Shown: positions 16,768 through 26,888 of the stretch, piece by piece
Position numbering within the stretch: position 1 is the first letter of the stretch
Layout of the letters: each line of letters begins with the position of its first letter
Source of the DNA: Verrucomicrobiota bacterium
GTDB lineage: Bacteria; Verrucomicrobiota; Verrucomicrobiia; Limisphaerales; UBA8199
DNA: 39,723 nt
Assembly (NCBI GenBank): GCA_029974925.1
Contig: JARKQH010000284.1
Coordinates: 1 to 39,723, forward strand
Direction: 5' to 3'
Translations under genes and position numbers: made by a program
Notes under the pieces: generated by a model
Seen by the model: only the letters and a program-made list of their open reading frames with translations
Database searches by the model: none
What the model was told of the DNA's origin: nothing

Positions 16768-17790
16768 TTACCGTGAGCCCAGAATCGGGTTCTCCTCCTT
16801 GGGCAGATCCAGCAGGTCCGGCTCGAAGGTCATCCCCAGGGTGAGACCCAAGGCGGCGAGCTTTTCCTTGATTTCATTGAGCGACTTCTTGCCGAAGTTG
16901 CGGTATTTGAGCATCTCCTGCTCGGTCTTCATCGCCAACTGGCCGACGGTGGTGATGTTGGCATTGTTGAGGCAGTTGGCCGCCCGGACGCTGAGCTCGA
17001 TTTCGTTGACACTCATGTTGAGCAGCTTCTTGAGCTTGGTCTTCTCCTCGTCCTGCTTGTCCACCACTTCCTCGAACTCGACGGCGTTCTTGTCGTAACC
17101 GACAAAGACGTCCAGGTGATGCTGGAGGATGGCGGAAGCCTGGGTCAGGGCGTCGTCCGGGGAAATCCGGCCGTCAGTCCAGATCTCGAGGATCAGGCGG
17201 TCATAGTCGGTTCGTTGTCCGACGCGCGCGTTTTCGACCGCGTAGCGGACGCGGGTGACCGGCGAGAACAGGGAATCAATGGCAATGACACCGATGGGCT
17301 GATTGGGCTTCTTGTTCTCGTCGCCCGGAAGGAAACCGCGCCCGACCTTGATCTCGAGCTCCATCTCGAACTTCTTCTTTTTGTCGAGGGTGCAGATGTG
17401 CTGGTCGGGATTGACCAGTTCGAGGTTTTGGTTGAGTTGGATGTCAGCCGCGGTGACGGGACCCTCTTTGTTGACCGACAGCAGCACCGTTTGCGGCTCG
17501 CGTGAATGCGACCGGAAAAGGATCTTCTTGAGGTTCAGGACGATATCGGTCATGTCCTCCACGACTCCGTCAATCGTGGCAAATTCGTGCATGGCGCCAT
17601 CCACCTTGATCGAGCTGATGGCCGCGCCTTCAAGCGAGGAGAGCAGCACCCGACGGAGGGAGTTGCCGATGGTGTGGCCATAGCCGGTTTCAAAAGGTTC
17701 GGCGATGAACTTGGCATAGGTCTCCGTGGCGGTTGCCTCTTCCTTGATCAACCGCTTGGGCATTTCGAAGCGTCCGAGACGTACTGGCAT
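16768..17790 (-). CDS. rpoA: DNA-directed RNA polymerase subunit alpha
   Basis: The 340-residue alpha subunit initiates assembly of RNA polymerase and contacts promoter UP elements and regulators. The N-terminal dimerisation domain (FETGYGHTIGNSLRRVLLSS) and the C-terminal domain (ELSVRAANCLNNANITTVGQ, then NFGKKSLNEIKEKL) are both complete and joined by a Glu/Lys-rich linker. The arginine of VRAANCLN corresponds to the DNA-contacting residue of alpha-CTD. AAAGGA six bases before the ATG is a good ribosome binding site. The 125-base gap to rpsD upstream is the widest in this part of the operon and could hold an internal promoter, but I see no convincing one. Confidence 0.98.
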   Translation of the reverse strand: MPVRLGRFEMPKRLIKEEATATETYAKFIAEPFETGYGHTIGNSLRRVLLSSLEGAAISSIKVDGAMHEFATIDGVVEDMTDIVLNLKKILFRSHSREPQTVLLSVNKEGPVTAADIQLNQNLELVNPDQHICTLDKKKKFEMELEIKVGRGFLPGDENKKPNQPIGVIAIDSLFSPVTRVRYAVENARVGQRTDYDRLILEIWTDGRISPDDALTQASAILQHHLDVFVGYDKNAVEFEEVVDKQDEEKTKLKKLLNMSVNEIELSVRAANCLNNANITTVGQLAMKTEQEMLKYRNFGKKSLNEIKEKLAALGLTLGMTFEPDLLDLPKEENPILGSR

Positions 17791-17915
17791 ATTGTTCCTT
17801 TCAACAATTTTAAACTGGCTGTTCCGGCATTCATTCCCGCCGTGCCGGCCCAGCCCGTATAATTGTTTGGGTCACGGGCCCCAGGCACCCGCCCGGACCC
17901 GCTTCCCGGTTTGGT

Positions 17916-18524
17916 TTAGCGGGAATAAAATTCGACGACGGCCTGCTCGTTGGCGATGGGCTGGATTTCCTCGCGGGTGGGCAGGCGCATGACCACGCCT
18001 TTGAGCGCCTCGCGGTTGAGCGACAGCCACTCCGGCACGGCACGGCTGGCGGCAATCTCCAGGTTGCGCGTGGCAAGCTGGCGGGCGGCGTTGGCGTCCT
18101 TGATTTCGATCACATCGTTCACTTTGAGGCCGTAGGAAGGGATGTTGACTTTCCGGCCATTGACCTTGACGTGGCCGTGACTGACAAGCTGCCGGGCGGC
18201 GGCGCGGGTGTTGGCAAATCCCAGATGGTAGCAAACGTTGTCGAGACGCGTCTCGAGAATCTGGAGCATTTGCTCTCCGGTGACACCCCGGCGCTTGAGA
18301 GCGCGTTCATAGACGCCGCGAAACTGGCGTTCCAACAAGCCGTAGTAATAGCGCAGCTTCTGCTTTTCGATCAAACCCAGGGCGTAGTCGGTGTGCTTGC
18401 GCCGCGACTTGGGACCATGCACACCCGGACCGTAGTTGCGCCGCTCGAGGTATTTCGAGGGGCCGAAAATGGGGACGCCGAAGCGGCGGCTGATGCGAAC
18501 GCGGGGACCTGTATAACGAGCCAT
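17916..18524 (-). CDS. rpsD: 30S ribosomal protein S4
   Basis: Primary 16S rRNA-binding protein. Start at the ATG 18524 (MARYTGPRVRISRRFG), 202 residues. The N-terminal region lacks the zinc-binding cysteines (C-minus form). The S4 RNA-binding domain is seen as LDNVCYHLGFANTRAAARQL then GHVKVNGRKVNIPSY. Frame upstream of 18524 is non-homologous. It sits between rpsK and rpoA as in most bacteria, where S4 often also controls translation of this unit. Confidence 0.97.
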   Translation of the reverse strand: MARYTGPRVRISRRFGVPIFGPSKYLERRNYGPGVHGPKSRRKHTDYALGLIEKQKLRYYYGLLERQFRGVYERALKRRGVTGEQMLQILETRLDNVCYHLGFANTRAAARQLVSHGHVKVNGRKVNIPSYGLKVNDVIEIKDANAARQLATRNLEIAASRAVPEWLSLNREALKGVVMRLPTREEIQPIANEQAVVEFYSR

Positions 18525-18565
18525 AGATGAAATGAACCAGTGCTGTTGCTTTCGTGGAAAAGGCT

Positions 18566-19186
18566 TTAGACGCGGCGCTTTTTCCGGGGCCGGCATCCGT
18601 TGTGGGGCACCGGGGTGACGTCTTTGATGGTGGTGATTTCCAAACCGATGGCCTGGAGCGCGCGGATTGCGGATTCGCGGCCCGAGCCGGGGCCTTTGAC
18701 CCGCACTTCGACTTCCTTCATCCCGTGGGACATCGCCTGGCGGGCCGCATCCTGGGCGACCTGCTGGGCGGCGTAGGCGGTGCTCTTGCGGGAGCCCTTG
18801 AACCCGACCCGGCCGGCGGTGGACCAGCCGATCACATGGCCCTGCATGTCCGTGATGCTGACGTGGGTGTTGTTGAAAGTCGCCAGAATGTTGGCGATGC
18901 CGCTGACGATGTTTTTCGCGCCTTTGGCCTTGATGATCTTCTTGCCCGCCAGGTCGTCGGCCAGCAACTCGGCGGCAGTGGGGGCCGCCACCGGAGCCGC
19001 CTGCACCCCTTCAGCCGGCTTGGGCGCTTCCGCCGGGGCAGCCGCCTCACCCTCAGCCGCCTTCCGGGCGGCTTTGGCTGGTTTTTCCTTTTCCTCGGCG
19101 GCGGGTTTGGCCGCGGCCTTGTCCGCAGCAGCTTCGGTTTTGGCTTCCTTCTTGGGAGCCGCTTTCTTTTTGGGTTCGTCAGCCAT
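18566..19186 (-). CDS. rpsK: 30S ribosomal protein S11 with long N-terminal extension
   Basis: The C-terminal 128 residues are standard S11 ([33 protein letters not shown], and the end [15 protein letters not shown]), the platform protein near the mRNA exit channel. In front lies an extension of about 77 residues rich in Ala, Lys, Glu and Pro (starts [20 protein letters not shown]), giving 206 residues against about 129 in E. coli. The ATG at 19186 fits the gap to rpsM. The extension is probably disordered and may reach out of the platform. Start choice matters: no ATG lies near the usual S11 start, so the extension is likely real. Confidence 0.95.
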   Translation of the reverse strand: MADEPKKKAAPKKEAKTEAAADKAAAKPAAEEKEKPAKAARKAAEGEAAAPAEAPKPAEGVQAAPVAAPTAAELLADDLAGKKIIKAKGAKNIVSGIANILATFNNTHVSITDMQGHVIGWSTAGRVGFKGSRKSTAYAAQQVAQDAARQAMSHGMKEVEVRVKGPGSGRESAIRALQAIGLEITTIKDVTPVPHNGCRPRKKRRV

Positions 19187-19222
19187 GTTAAATCACAATG
19201 GAGGTTTGGTCTGGGCTCGAAA

Positions 19223-19618
19223 TCAATGGATGCCGGTCTTGGCGGCCGGATTGCGAACGACGCCGACGGTCTTGCGCGGCCCTTTGCGGGTGCGCGCGTT
19301 GGTCTGGGTGCGCTGCCCGCGAACCGGCAGGCCGCGCAGGTGGCGGATGCCGCGGTAACACTTGATGCCCTGGAGGCGTTTGAGGTTCATGCCGATTTCG
19401 CGACGGAGATCGCCCTCGATGACGTATTTGCCGTCCTGGATGGCATGAACGATTTGAGACAACTGCTGTTCGGTGAGGTCCTTGGCGCGGATGCTGGGAT
19501 CAATGTTCGCGCGCTGGAGGATTTCCCGGGAGTTGCTGGGGCCAATGCCGTAAATATAACGCAAGGCAATGTCAATGCGCTTGTTCGGCGGAACTTCAAC
19601 ACCAATGATACGAGCCAT
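19223..19618 (-). CDS. rpsM: 30S ribosomal protein S13
   Basis: Head protein of the small subunit that contacts the P-site tRNA and bridges to the large subunit. The 131-residue sequence opens [20 protein letters not shown] with the GIG turn (YIYGIG) and has the typical C-terminal [20 protein letters not shown]. Length is slightly above E. coli (118). Positioned after rpmJ as expected for the alpha operon. Confidence 0.97.
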   Translation of the reverse strand: MARIIGVEVPPNKRIDIALRYIYGIGPSNSREILQRANIDPSIRAKDLTEQQLSQIVHAIQDGKYVIEGDLRREIGMNLKRLQGIKCYRGIRHLRGLPVRGQRTQTNARTRKGPRKTVGVVRNPAAKTGIH

Positions 19619-19659
19619 AATTTGTTTGGTAAAATCCTGTCAATGCCGCACGCCGCCCC

Positions 19660-19773
19660 CTACCCTTGCCGTTGTTTGTGGCGGGCGTTGGTGCAAATCA
19701 CCCGAATGACGCCCTTGCGCCGGATGATTTTGCAGTTTTCGCAAAGTTTTTTGACGGATGCGCGAACTTTCAT
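19660..19773 (-). CDS. rpmJ: 50S ribosomal protein L36
   Basis: A 37-residue gene read directly from the minus strand, starting [20 protein letters not shown] and ending NARHKQRQG. The zinc ligands C11, C14, C27 and H32 are all present (C-plus form). It lies between infA and rpsM, the standard position. Confidence 0.96.
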   Translation of the reverse strand: MKVRASVKKLCENCKIIRRKGVIRVICTNARHKQRQG

Positions 19774-19809
19774 AAAGCCAATCTGTCTTGCGGGCCCGGG
19801 GCTCGGCGT

Positions 19810-20049
19810 TCAAACGCCGCCCTCCGCCCGACTCTTCTCTGTTATCAGGATGCGTCCCTCCGACAAGTCGTAGGACGACAATTCCAACTTCACCGTTTCA
19901 CCCGGCCGGAGGCTGACCGCCGCCCGCCGGGCTCGACCCGGCACAAAGGCAGTTACCTCATGTCCGTTCGGCAATTCCACCCGCCAGGTCCCATTGGGGA
20001 GAACGGCCTTCACGATGCCTTCGACGACGAAGGTATTCGAGACGGACAT
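19810..20049 (-). CDS. infA: Translation initiation factor IF-1
   Basis: A small OB-fold protein of 79 residues that occupies the A site during initiation. Core matches are VEGIVKAVLPNGTWRVELPN then GHEVTAFVPGRARR and VKLELSSYDLSEGRI. The middle, with ARRAAVSLRPGE, is more divergent than in proteobacterial IF-1. The start ATG at 20049 lies inside the 3' end of map, a 40-base overlap in a different frame, which suggests coupled translation. Confidence 0.93.
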   Translation of the reverse strand: MSVSNTFVVEGIVKAVLPNGTWRVELPNGHEVTAFVPGRARRAAVSLRPGETVKLELSSYDLSEGRILITEKSRAEGGV

Positions 20050-20792
20050 GTCAGGATCTCCGGTTCGGTTTCGGTGATCAGGACCGTATGCTCAAAATGA
20101 GCCGATAATGAACCATCTTGAGTGACCACTGTCCAGCCATCATTCAGGATTTTTACGCCGGGCAAGCCGGCGTTTATCATCGGCTCGATGGCAATCGTCA
20201 TGCCCGCCCTCAGGCGGGGTGAGGACTTGCCATCCACAAAATTGGGCACCTGCGGCTCTTCGTGCATCGAGCGGCCCACCCCGTGGCCCACGAACTCCCG
20301 GACCACGCTGAAGCCGTTGCCTTCCACGTACTTCTGGATGGCGCGCGAGATGTCCATCACCCGGTTGCCCGCCACAGCCTGCCCGATCCCCTCATAAAGG
20401 GCTTTCTCACAGACATCCATGAGCCGCTGGGCCGCAAGATCGCAACCCCCGACTGCCACGGTTCTTGCCGTGTCTCCGATGAAGCCGTTGTAAACCACGC
20501 CGACATCGAGACTTACGATGTCCCCGAAACGGAGTTGCCGCGGACCGGCCAAGCCATGAACCACCTGATCATTGACCGAGATGCAAATCTGGCAGGGATA
20601 CTTCCGATACCCCAGAAACGCGCTCCTGGCACCGTAGTGCTTGATCCGAGACGCAGCAAAAGCATCCACCTCGGCGGTGGTTACACCGGGCTGGATGAAC
20701 GCCGCGACCTCGTCAAGCACCGCGCCTGCCACCGCACAGGCGGGGCGCATCGCTTCCAGATCGCGCTCGGTTTTGAGAATAATCATCGGCAT
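20010..20792 (-). CDS. map: Methionine aminopeptidase, type I
   Basis: Removes the initiator methionine from nascent proteins. With the ATG at 20792 (GGAG eight bases upstream) the protein has 260 residues. The five metal ligands are D96 (SLDVGV), D107 (GDTAR), H170 (VGHGVG), E203 (IEPM) and E234 (FEHT), and H79 of the VVHG motif is present. The last dozen residues (CPSRIPSSSKAS) are encoded by the same DNA as the start of infA in another frame. Location between secY and infA is common, although adk, which often lies in between, is missing here. Confidence 0.96.
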   Translation of the reverse strand: MPMIILKTERDLEAMRPACAVAGAVLDEVAAFIQPGVTTAEVDAFAASRIKHYGARSAFLGYRKYPCQICISVNDQVVHGLAGPRQLRFGDIVSLDVGVVYNGFIGDTARTVAVGGCDLAAQRLMDVCEKALYEGIGQAVAGNRVMDISRAIQKYVEGNGFSVVREFVGHGVGRSMHEEPQVPNFVDGKSSPRLRAGMTIAIEPMINAGLPGVKILNDGWTVVTQDGSLSAHFEHTVLITETEPEILTCPSRIPSSSKAS

Positions 20793-20901
20793 TAAAGCAC
20801 TCCGACCGGGCAGCATCCCACTTCGGGCATTTTACACCCGATTTGGCAAAGATTCGAGCCCATTTCGCCGCACGATCACGTTAAACAGACAAAGAACAGA
20901 A

Positions 20902-22314
<1,413 letters not shown>

Positions 22315-22404
22315 GGTCAGGTGGGCCGCAAGGCATGCCCGCGGCCGATCGGGCCGCCGGCAACCCGGGCTTCAGAGTCAATGGGGGTGCGAAACATCAC
22401 AAGC

Positions 22405-22878
22405 TCAGGATTTCGGAGCTTCGGCGGGGGTGGCACTCACGATTTCGCAAGTGCCGCCCTTGGCCTCGATTTTGGCGCGGGCGGAAGCACTGAACGCATG
22501 GGCCACAACCGACAATTTGCGCGTCAGTTCGCCCTGCCCCAGGATTTTGATGCCGTCGGCCCGGCCGTTGGCCAGCCCCAAGGTTCGCAGCGCGGCTTCG
22601 TCCACCCGGGCGCCGTCTTCAAACCGGTTGAGGTCCTCGAGGTTGACCGGGAGATAGCGCGTGGCATGGCGCGCGTTGTTGAACCCGCGCTTGGGGATGC
22701 GGCGAATGAGCGGCATCTGGCCGCCTTCGAACCCGATGCGGATGGAACTGCCCGAGCGGGCGGTCTGGCCTTTGCCACCCCGGCCGCTGGTTTTCCCGTG
22801 GCCGCTGGACTCACCCGAGCCCAGCCGCTTGCGGCGATGCTTGGCTCCCGGACGAGGTTTCAGATCATGTAAACGCAT
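22405..22878 (-). CDS. rplO: 50S ribosomal protein L15
   Basis: A 157-residue large-subunit assembly protein. The N-terminal glycine- and arginine-rich part (LHDLKPRPGAKHRRKRLGSG, GHGKTSGRGGKGQTARSG) and the FEGGQMPLIRRIPKRGF motif are diagnostic. It starts only six bases after the rpsE stop, leaving no room for rpmD, which normally sits between them. Confidence 0.96.
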   Translation of the reverse strand: MRLHDLKPRPGAKHRRKRLGSGESSGHGKTSGRGGKGQTARSGSSIRIGFEGGQMPLIRRIPKRGFNNARHATRYLPVNLEDLNRFEDGARVDEAALRTLGLANGRADGIKILGQGELTRKLSVVAHAFSASARAKIEAKGGTCEIVSATPAEAPKS

Positions 22879-22884
22879 AAGAAA

Positions 22885-23586
22885 TCAGGCTGCAGGTTGG
22901 CTTTCCGCCGCGGGGGCGGGGGGCGCGGATTCCGGCGCGACAACCGGCGGAGTCTTCTTGATCTCGAGGCCGCGGTCGCTGTAGATGCTTTCGCGCAGGC
23001 GCAAACTCAACAACGCGTTGAGCGTGGCCTTCACCACGTTGGCTGCGTTTTTGGAACCGAGGGACTTGCTGAGCACGTCCTTGATGCCCGCGGATTCCAG
23101 CACCGCCCGGACCGTCTTGCCGGCAATGATTCCGGTGCCCGGCGACGCCGGCCGAAGCAGGACCTTGGCCCCGCAATAGCGGGAAAAAACCTCATGGGGG
23201 ATGGTGCCCTCTTTCAAGGCCACCTCCATCATCTGGCTCCGCGCCGATTCACCGCCTTTCCGAATCGCATCGGCCACTTCGCCTGCCTTGCCCAAGCCAA
23301 CCCCGACGCGACCCCGCTTGTCGCCGACGACGACCAAGGCGCTGAAGTTAAAGCGACGGCCACCCTTCACCACTTTGGCGGACCGATTGATGAACACGAC
23401 TTTTTCCGTCAGCTCCTGCTCGCTCCCCTCCCCGGCGGACTCGGTTTCGGCGGCGGCCCCACGGGGACGGCGGGAGCGGCCCGCACCGCGTGGCGGGCGC
23501 GGGACAGGCTGGACCTCGGGGGCCACAGTCTGCTCCTCCGTTTCAAAGGTCGTGTCTTCCGGGTGGATTTTGGTTTCGTTATCCAT
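22885..23586 (-). CDS. rpsE: 30S ribosomal protein S5 with terminal extensions
   Basis: S5 helps decoding accuracy. The core (about residues 58-210) has [59 protein letters not shown] and [18 protein letters not shown]. An N-terminal stretch of about 57 residues that is acidic then Arg/Pro-rich, and a Pro/Ala-rich C-terminal tail of about 20 residues, raise the length to 233 (E. coli 167). The operon position between rplR and rplO is as expected. Confidence 0.96.
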   Translation of the reverse strand: MDNETKIHPEDTTFETEEQTVAPEVQPVPRPPRGAGRSRRPRGAAAETESAGEGSEQELTEKVVFINRSAKVVKGGRRFNFSALVVVGDKRGRVGVGLGKAGEVADAIRKGGESARSQMMEVALKEGTIPHEVFSRYCGAKVLLRPASPGTGIIAGKTVRAVLESAGIKDVLSKSLGSKNAANVVKATLNALLSLRLRESIYSDRGLEIKKTPPVVAPESAPPAPAAESQPAA

Positions 23587-23592
23587 TTGACG

Positions 23593-23958
23593 TCAGAATT
23601 TTAGTCCGGCTTCGCGGGCGGCCTCGGCCAGCGCCTTGACCTTGCCGTGGTAACGGGCGCTGCCGCGGTCAAAAACAATTTCAGTAATCCCCTTTTCCTT
23701 GGCCGCCTGGGCCGCCAGGGCGCCGATGATCTTCGCGCTGGCGACATTGGCCGCCAGCTTGTCACGGTCGGGGGCGGCTTTGCTGAGGGTGGAGGCCGCG
23801 GCCAGCGTCACCCCCGCCTCGTCATCTATGAACTGGACGTGGATATTTTTGTTGGTGAAGCACACCGACATGCGCGGACGCTGGCGCGTGCCGCTGATCT
23901 TCTTGCGAACACGCCAGCGGCGCCGCAAGGCCAATTGATGTTTCTGTTCAGTTCTCAT
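23593..23958 (-). CDS. rplR: 50S ribosomal protein L18
   Basis: A 121-residue 5S rRNA-binding protein. The basic start (LRRRWRVRKKISGTRQRPRM) and SVCFTNKNIHVQFIDDEAGV, then the ending VFDRGSARYHGKVKALAEAA, are the normal family pattern. It is followed six bases later by rpsE. Confidence 0.96.
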   Translation of the reverse strand: MRTEQKHQLALRRRWRVRKKISGTRQRPRMSVCFTNKNIHVQFIDDEAGVTLAAASTLSKAAPDRDKLAANVASAKIIGALAAQAAKEKGITEIVFDRGSARYHGKVKALAEAAREAGLKF

Positions 23959-24005
23959 TCCAGGTGAACACGGTCTTGGCCGTGTTTCAAAATGCTCTTT
24001 GACGA

Positions 24006-24542
24006 TTATTGAACGGTCTTGCCTTCCTTGCGCTGCACCCGTTCGTCGCTGTAACGCACCCCTTTGCCCTTGTAAGGCTCCGGCGGGTAGAAGCTGCGCA
24101 GTTCCGCGGCCACCTGCCCCACCAACTGCCGGTCCGGCCCCTCGATGGTTAACTTGGTATTGTCCTCGACCGTCACCTTGACCTGGTCGGGAATGGGGTA
24201 ATTGATCGGATGCGAATATCCCAGGATCAGGTTGACGTTCTTGCCCTGGACGGCGGCTTTGAAACCGACTCCGTGAATTTCGAGCTTTTTGACAAAGCCC
24301 TCGCTGACTCCGCGCACCATGTTGTTCAAGAGGGCCCGGCTCATGCCGTGGAGGGCTTTGGCCTGGGCGTCATCCCCTTGGCGGGCGACAATAATCCTGC
24401 CGCCCTCGACTTTGGCGCTGGTGCGCGCCGGAAGCTGCCAGCTAAGTTTGCCCTTGGGCCCCTCGACCAGCACCTGTTGTCCCTTCACGTCCACCTTGAC
24501 CTTGGGGGGCAGGAGGATGGGTTGTTTGCCGATGCGTGACAT
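24006..24542 (-). CDS. rplF: 50S ribosomal protein L6
   Basis: A 178-residue protein near the factor-binding site of the large subunit. It begins MSRIGKQPILLPPKVKVDVK and ends with YKGKGVRYSDERVQRKEGKT, both strongly conserved. The two repeated L6 domains are complete, the second with NLILGYSHPINYPIPDQVKV. Length equals E. coli L6. Confidence 0.97.
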   Translation of the reverse strand: MSRIGKQPILLPPKVKVDVKGQQVLVEGPKGKLSWQLPARTSAKVEGGRIIVARQGDDAQAKALHGMSRALLNNMVRGVSEGFVKKLEIHGVGFKAAVQGKNVNLILGYSHPINYPIPDQVKVTVEDNTKLTIEGPDRQLVGQVAAELRSFYPPEPYKGKGVRYSDERVQRKEGKTVQ

Positions 24543-24583
24543 GTTAGTTAAAAACGAGTTGAAAATTCAGAACGGGGCGTGAA

Positions 24584-24970
24584 TTACCAAACGTAGCAGA
24601 TCAGTTCGCCCCCCAGGTTTTTCTTGCGGGCCTGGGTGCCGGTCAAAATTCCTTCCGAGGTGGAGAGGATGGCGATCCCCAGTCCGCCACGGACCCGCGG
24701 AATCTCATCCACGCCGACGTAACGCCGGAGGCCGGGACGGCTGATGCGACGCAGCCCTTCGATGATCCCGCGCTTGCCTTGATACTTGAGACGAAGCTTC
24801 AGCGTTTTGATACGGGCGCCTTCCACCGCGGCATCGGCGATGTAGCCCTCGCGCTTGAGGATGCCCGCGATGCTTTCCTTGAGCCGCGAGTGCGGGACGT
24901 CCACGGTCGGCCGCAACGCCCGCTGGGCGTTGCGGATGCGGGTCAGCATGTCGGAAATCGGATCGTTCAT
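24584..24970 (-). CDS. rpsH: 30S ribosomal protein S8
   Basis: A 16S rRNA central-domain binder of 128 residues with the ATG at 24970 (MNDPISDMLTRIRNAQRA). The C-terminal signature GLGIAILSTSEGILTGTQAR and final CYVW are typical. In E. coli this protein represses its own operon by binding mRNA; no such site was sought here. Upstream frame extension is non-homologous. Confidence 0.97.
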   Translation of the reverse strand: MNDPISDMLTRIRNAQRALRPTVDVPHSRLKESIAGILKREGYIADAAVEGARIKTLKLRLKYQGKRGIIEGLRRISRPGLRRYVGVDEIPRVRGGLGIAILSTSEGILTGTQARKKNLGGELICYVW

Positions 24971-24975
24971 AGCAA

Positions 24976-25245
24976 TTACCAACTGGCCTTCGTGACGCCG
25001 GGAATCAGTCCGCTCAACGCTGCTTCGCGGAAAGTCAGGCGCGAGCAGCCAAACTTGCGAAGGTAGCCGTGGCGGCGGCCGCTCATCGAGCAACGGTTGA
25101 CCACGCGGACGGGGCTGGCGTCACGCGGGAGCTTGGCCAGGCTGGCGTAATCGCGCTTGGCCTTGAGTTCGGCCCGCAGCGCGGCGTACTTCCTGACCGT
25201 CTCGGCTTTCCGTTTGTTCCGTTCAATCCATGCAGTTTTGGCCAT
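24976..25245 (-). CDS. rpsN: 30S ribosomal protein S14
   Basis: An 89-residue S14 of the longer, zinc-free type (only two separated cysteines, no CxxC pairs). The C-terminal signature [20 protein letters not shown] then [20 protein letters not shown] is clear. Five bases separate it from rpsH. Confidence 0.96.
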   Translation of the reverse strand: MAKTAWIERNKRKAETVRKYAALRAELKAKRDYASLAKLPRDASPVRVVNRCSMSGRRHGYLRKFGCSRLTFREAALSGLIPGVTKASW

Positions 25246-25269
25246 AATGCGAATAAAAAAGGGGTTGGC

Positions 25270-25815
25270 TCAGCGGCCTTCGGCGAAAGGCATGCCCATG
25301 AGTTTCAGCAGGTCCAGCGCCTCGTCGTCGGTTTTGGCGCTGGTCACAATCGTGATGTCCATCCCTTGCTGCCGCTTGATTTTGTCCAGGTCAATCTCCG
25401 GAAAGATCGTCTGGTCCGCCACGCCCAGCGAGTAATTGCCCCGCCCGTCGAAGGAGCGCGAGGACAGCCCGCGGAAGTCCCGAATCCGGGGCAACGCCGT
25501 GGCGATGAGGCGGTCAAAGAACTCGTACATCACGTCGCGGCGGAGGGTGACGTGGCAGGCGACCGGCTGGCCCTGCCGCAGCTTGAAGTTGGCAATGCTG
25601 CGGCGCGACTTGCTGATGGCCGGTTTCCGGCCGGTGATCAGCGCCAAGTCCTTGGCCGCGTCGTCCAGGGCGCTCTTCTCCAGCGAGGCGCTGACACCCA
25701 TGTTGATGACAATCTTTTCCATCCGCGGCACCTGGTGCGGGTTGGTGTACTGGCGCTTCTGCTTGAGCGCCGGCACCACTTCGTTGATGTATTTTTGGTA
25801 AAGTCTGGCTTTCAT
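25270..25815 (-). CDS. rplE: 50S ribosomal protein L5
   Basis: A 5S rRNA-binding protein forming the inter-subunit bridge in the central protuberance. The 181-residue sequence includes NPHQVPRMEKIVINMGVS, the GQPVACHVTLRRDVMYEF motif and the C-terminal IDLDKIKRQQGMDITIVTSA. Standard length. Confidence 0.97.
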   Translation of the reverse strand: MKARLYQKYINEVVPALKQKRQYTNPHQVPRMEKIVINMGVSASLEKSALDDAAKDLALITGRKPAISKSRRSIANFKLRQGQPVACHVTLRRDVMYEFFDRLIATALPRIRDFRGLSSRSFDGRGNYSLGVADQTIFPEIDLDKIKRQQGMDITIVTSAKTDDEALDLLKLMGMPFAEGR

Positions 25816-25885
25816 TCGCTAATTTCCGGACCGGGCCGGAGCTGGGGAAATCACAAGTCGCATGCGGTTGGGGGCGGGCATGGGT

Positions 25886-26161
25886 TCAGGAGGCGGCGGG
25901 GGCCGCGCTGCGCTTGGCCGCCCGGGCGTCGAAGCGGTCGGCCTTCATCACGTTGGAAATGTGAATGGTGCCTTCGCGTTCAACGATCTGCCCCTGCGGA
26001 TACTGCTGGCTCTTGCGCATGTGCTTCTTGATCATGCGGACGCCCTCGACGATCAGGCGCTGTTTCTTGCCGTCAACCGTGATCACCCGCCCGCGCTTGC
26101 CTTTCTCGGCGCCGGCGATCACGACCACTTCGTCGCCTTTCTTCACGTGGAAACTGTGCAT
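25886..26161 (-). CDS. rplX: 50S ribosomal protein L24
   Basis: A KOW-motif assembly initiator protein, 91 residues from the ATG at 26161. FHVKKGDEVVVIAGAEKGKR is the KOW segment, followed by VEGVRMIKKHMRKSQQYPQG and EGTIHISNVMKAD. The short Ala/Ser C-terminal tail is a local addition. Upstream residues in the same frame overlap rplN and are not homologous. Confidence 0.95.
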   Translation of the reverse strand: MHSFHVKKGDEVVVIAGAEKGKRGRVITVDGKKQRLIVEGVRMIKKHMRKSQQYPQGQIVEREGTIHISNVMKADRFDARAAKRSAAPAAS

Positions 26162-26192
26162 AATGTTGCTGCTGGATGCCCGGCCGCCGCGG

Positions 26193-26558
26193 TCAGATGA
26201 CCTCGGGGGCGAGGGACACAATTTTCATAAATTTCAGGTCCCGCAACTCGCGGGCGACCGGCCCGAAAATGCGGGTGCCGCGCGGGTTGAGTTCCTTGTC
26301 AATGATCACGATGGCGTTGCTGTCAAAGCGGAGGTAGGAACCGTCCTCGCGGCGAATCGCGTTGCGCGTGCGGACCACCACGGCATCCACGACATCGCCC
26401 TTCTTGACCGTGCCGTCGGGAGCGGCCTCCTTGATGTGGGCCTTGATGATGTCCCCGATGCGGGCGTAGCGCTGGTTGCGGCCCAGGACCCCGATGGCCG
26501 CCGCGCGCTTGGCGCCCGTATTGTCGGCCACATCCAGGATGGAACGAACCTGTAACAT
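26193..26558 (-). CDS. rplN: 50S ribosomal protein L14
   Basis: A 121-residue beta-barrel protein of the subunit interface. It starts [20 protein letters not shown] and carries [20 protein letters not shown] and [20 protein letters not shown], all diagnostic. Standard length and position. Confidence 0.97.
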   Translation of the reverse strand: MLQVRSILDVADNTGAKRAAAIGVLGRNQRYARIGDIIKAHIKEAAPDGTVKKGDVVDAVVVRTRNAIRREDGSYLRFDSNAIVIIDKELNPRGTRIFGPVARELRDLKFMKIVSLAPEVI

Positions 26559-26570
26559 AGATAAATCTCC

Positions 26571-26879
26571 TTAGGCGGTTGCCGGCGTGAGTTCCGCGGC
26601 GCGCTCGATAATCTCGACCAGGCGCCAGCGTTTGGTTTTGGACACCGGGCGGGTTTCCTCGATGCGAACCCGGTCGCCGGGCCGGGCCTCGCCTTTTTCG
26701 TCGTGGGCGTAAAACTTCTTGTAACCCGTCACCACCTTCTTGAAGCGGGGGTGCGGATAACGCCGTTTGACCACGACGATGATGGTTTTGGCCATCTTGT
26801 TGGAGATGACCTCACCCACACGCTCCTTGCGGTGACCGCGGGCGGGGGCAGCCGGGGGTGTAGTTACGGAGTCAGACAT
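26571..26879 (-). CDS. rpsQ: 30S ribosomal protein S17
   Basis: An OB-fold 16S rRNA-binding protein. The core starts at [20 protein letters not shown] and includes [20 protein letters not shown] and [19 protein letters not shown]. An N-terminal addition of about 16 residues (Ser/Thr/Pro/Ala) and a short tail make it 102 residues (E. coli 84). Confidence 0.96.
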   Translation of the reverse strand: MSDSVTTPPAAPARGHRKERVGEVISNKMAKTIIVVVKRRYPHPRFKKVVTGYKKFYAHDEKGEARPGDRVRIEETRPVSKTKRWRLVEIIERAAELTPATA

Positions 26880-26888
26880 AGCAATCGG

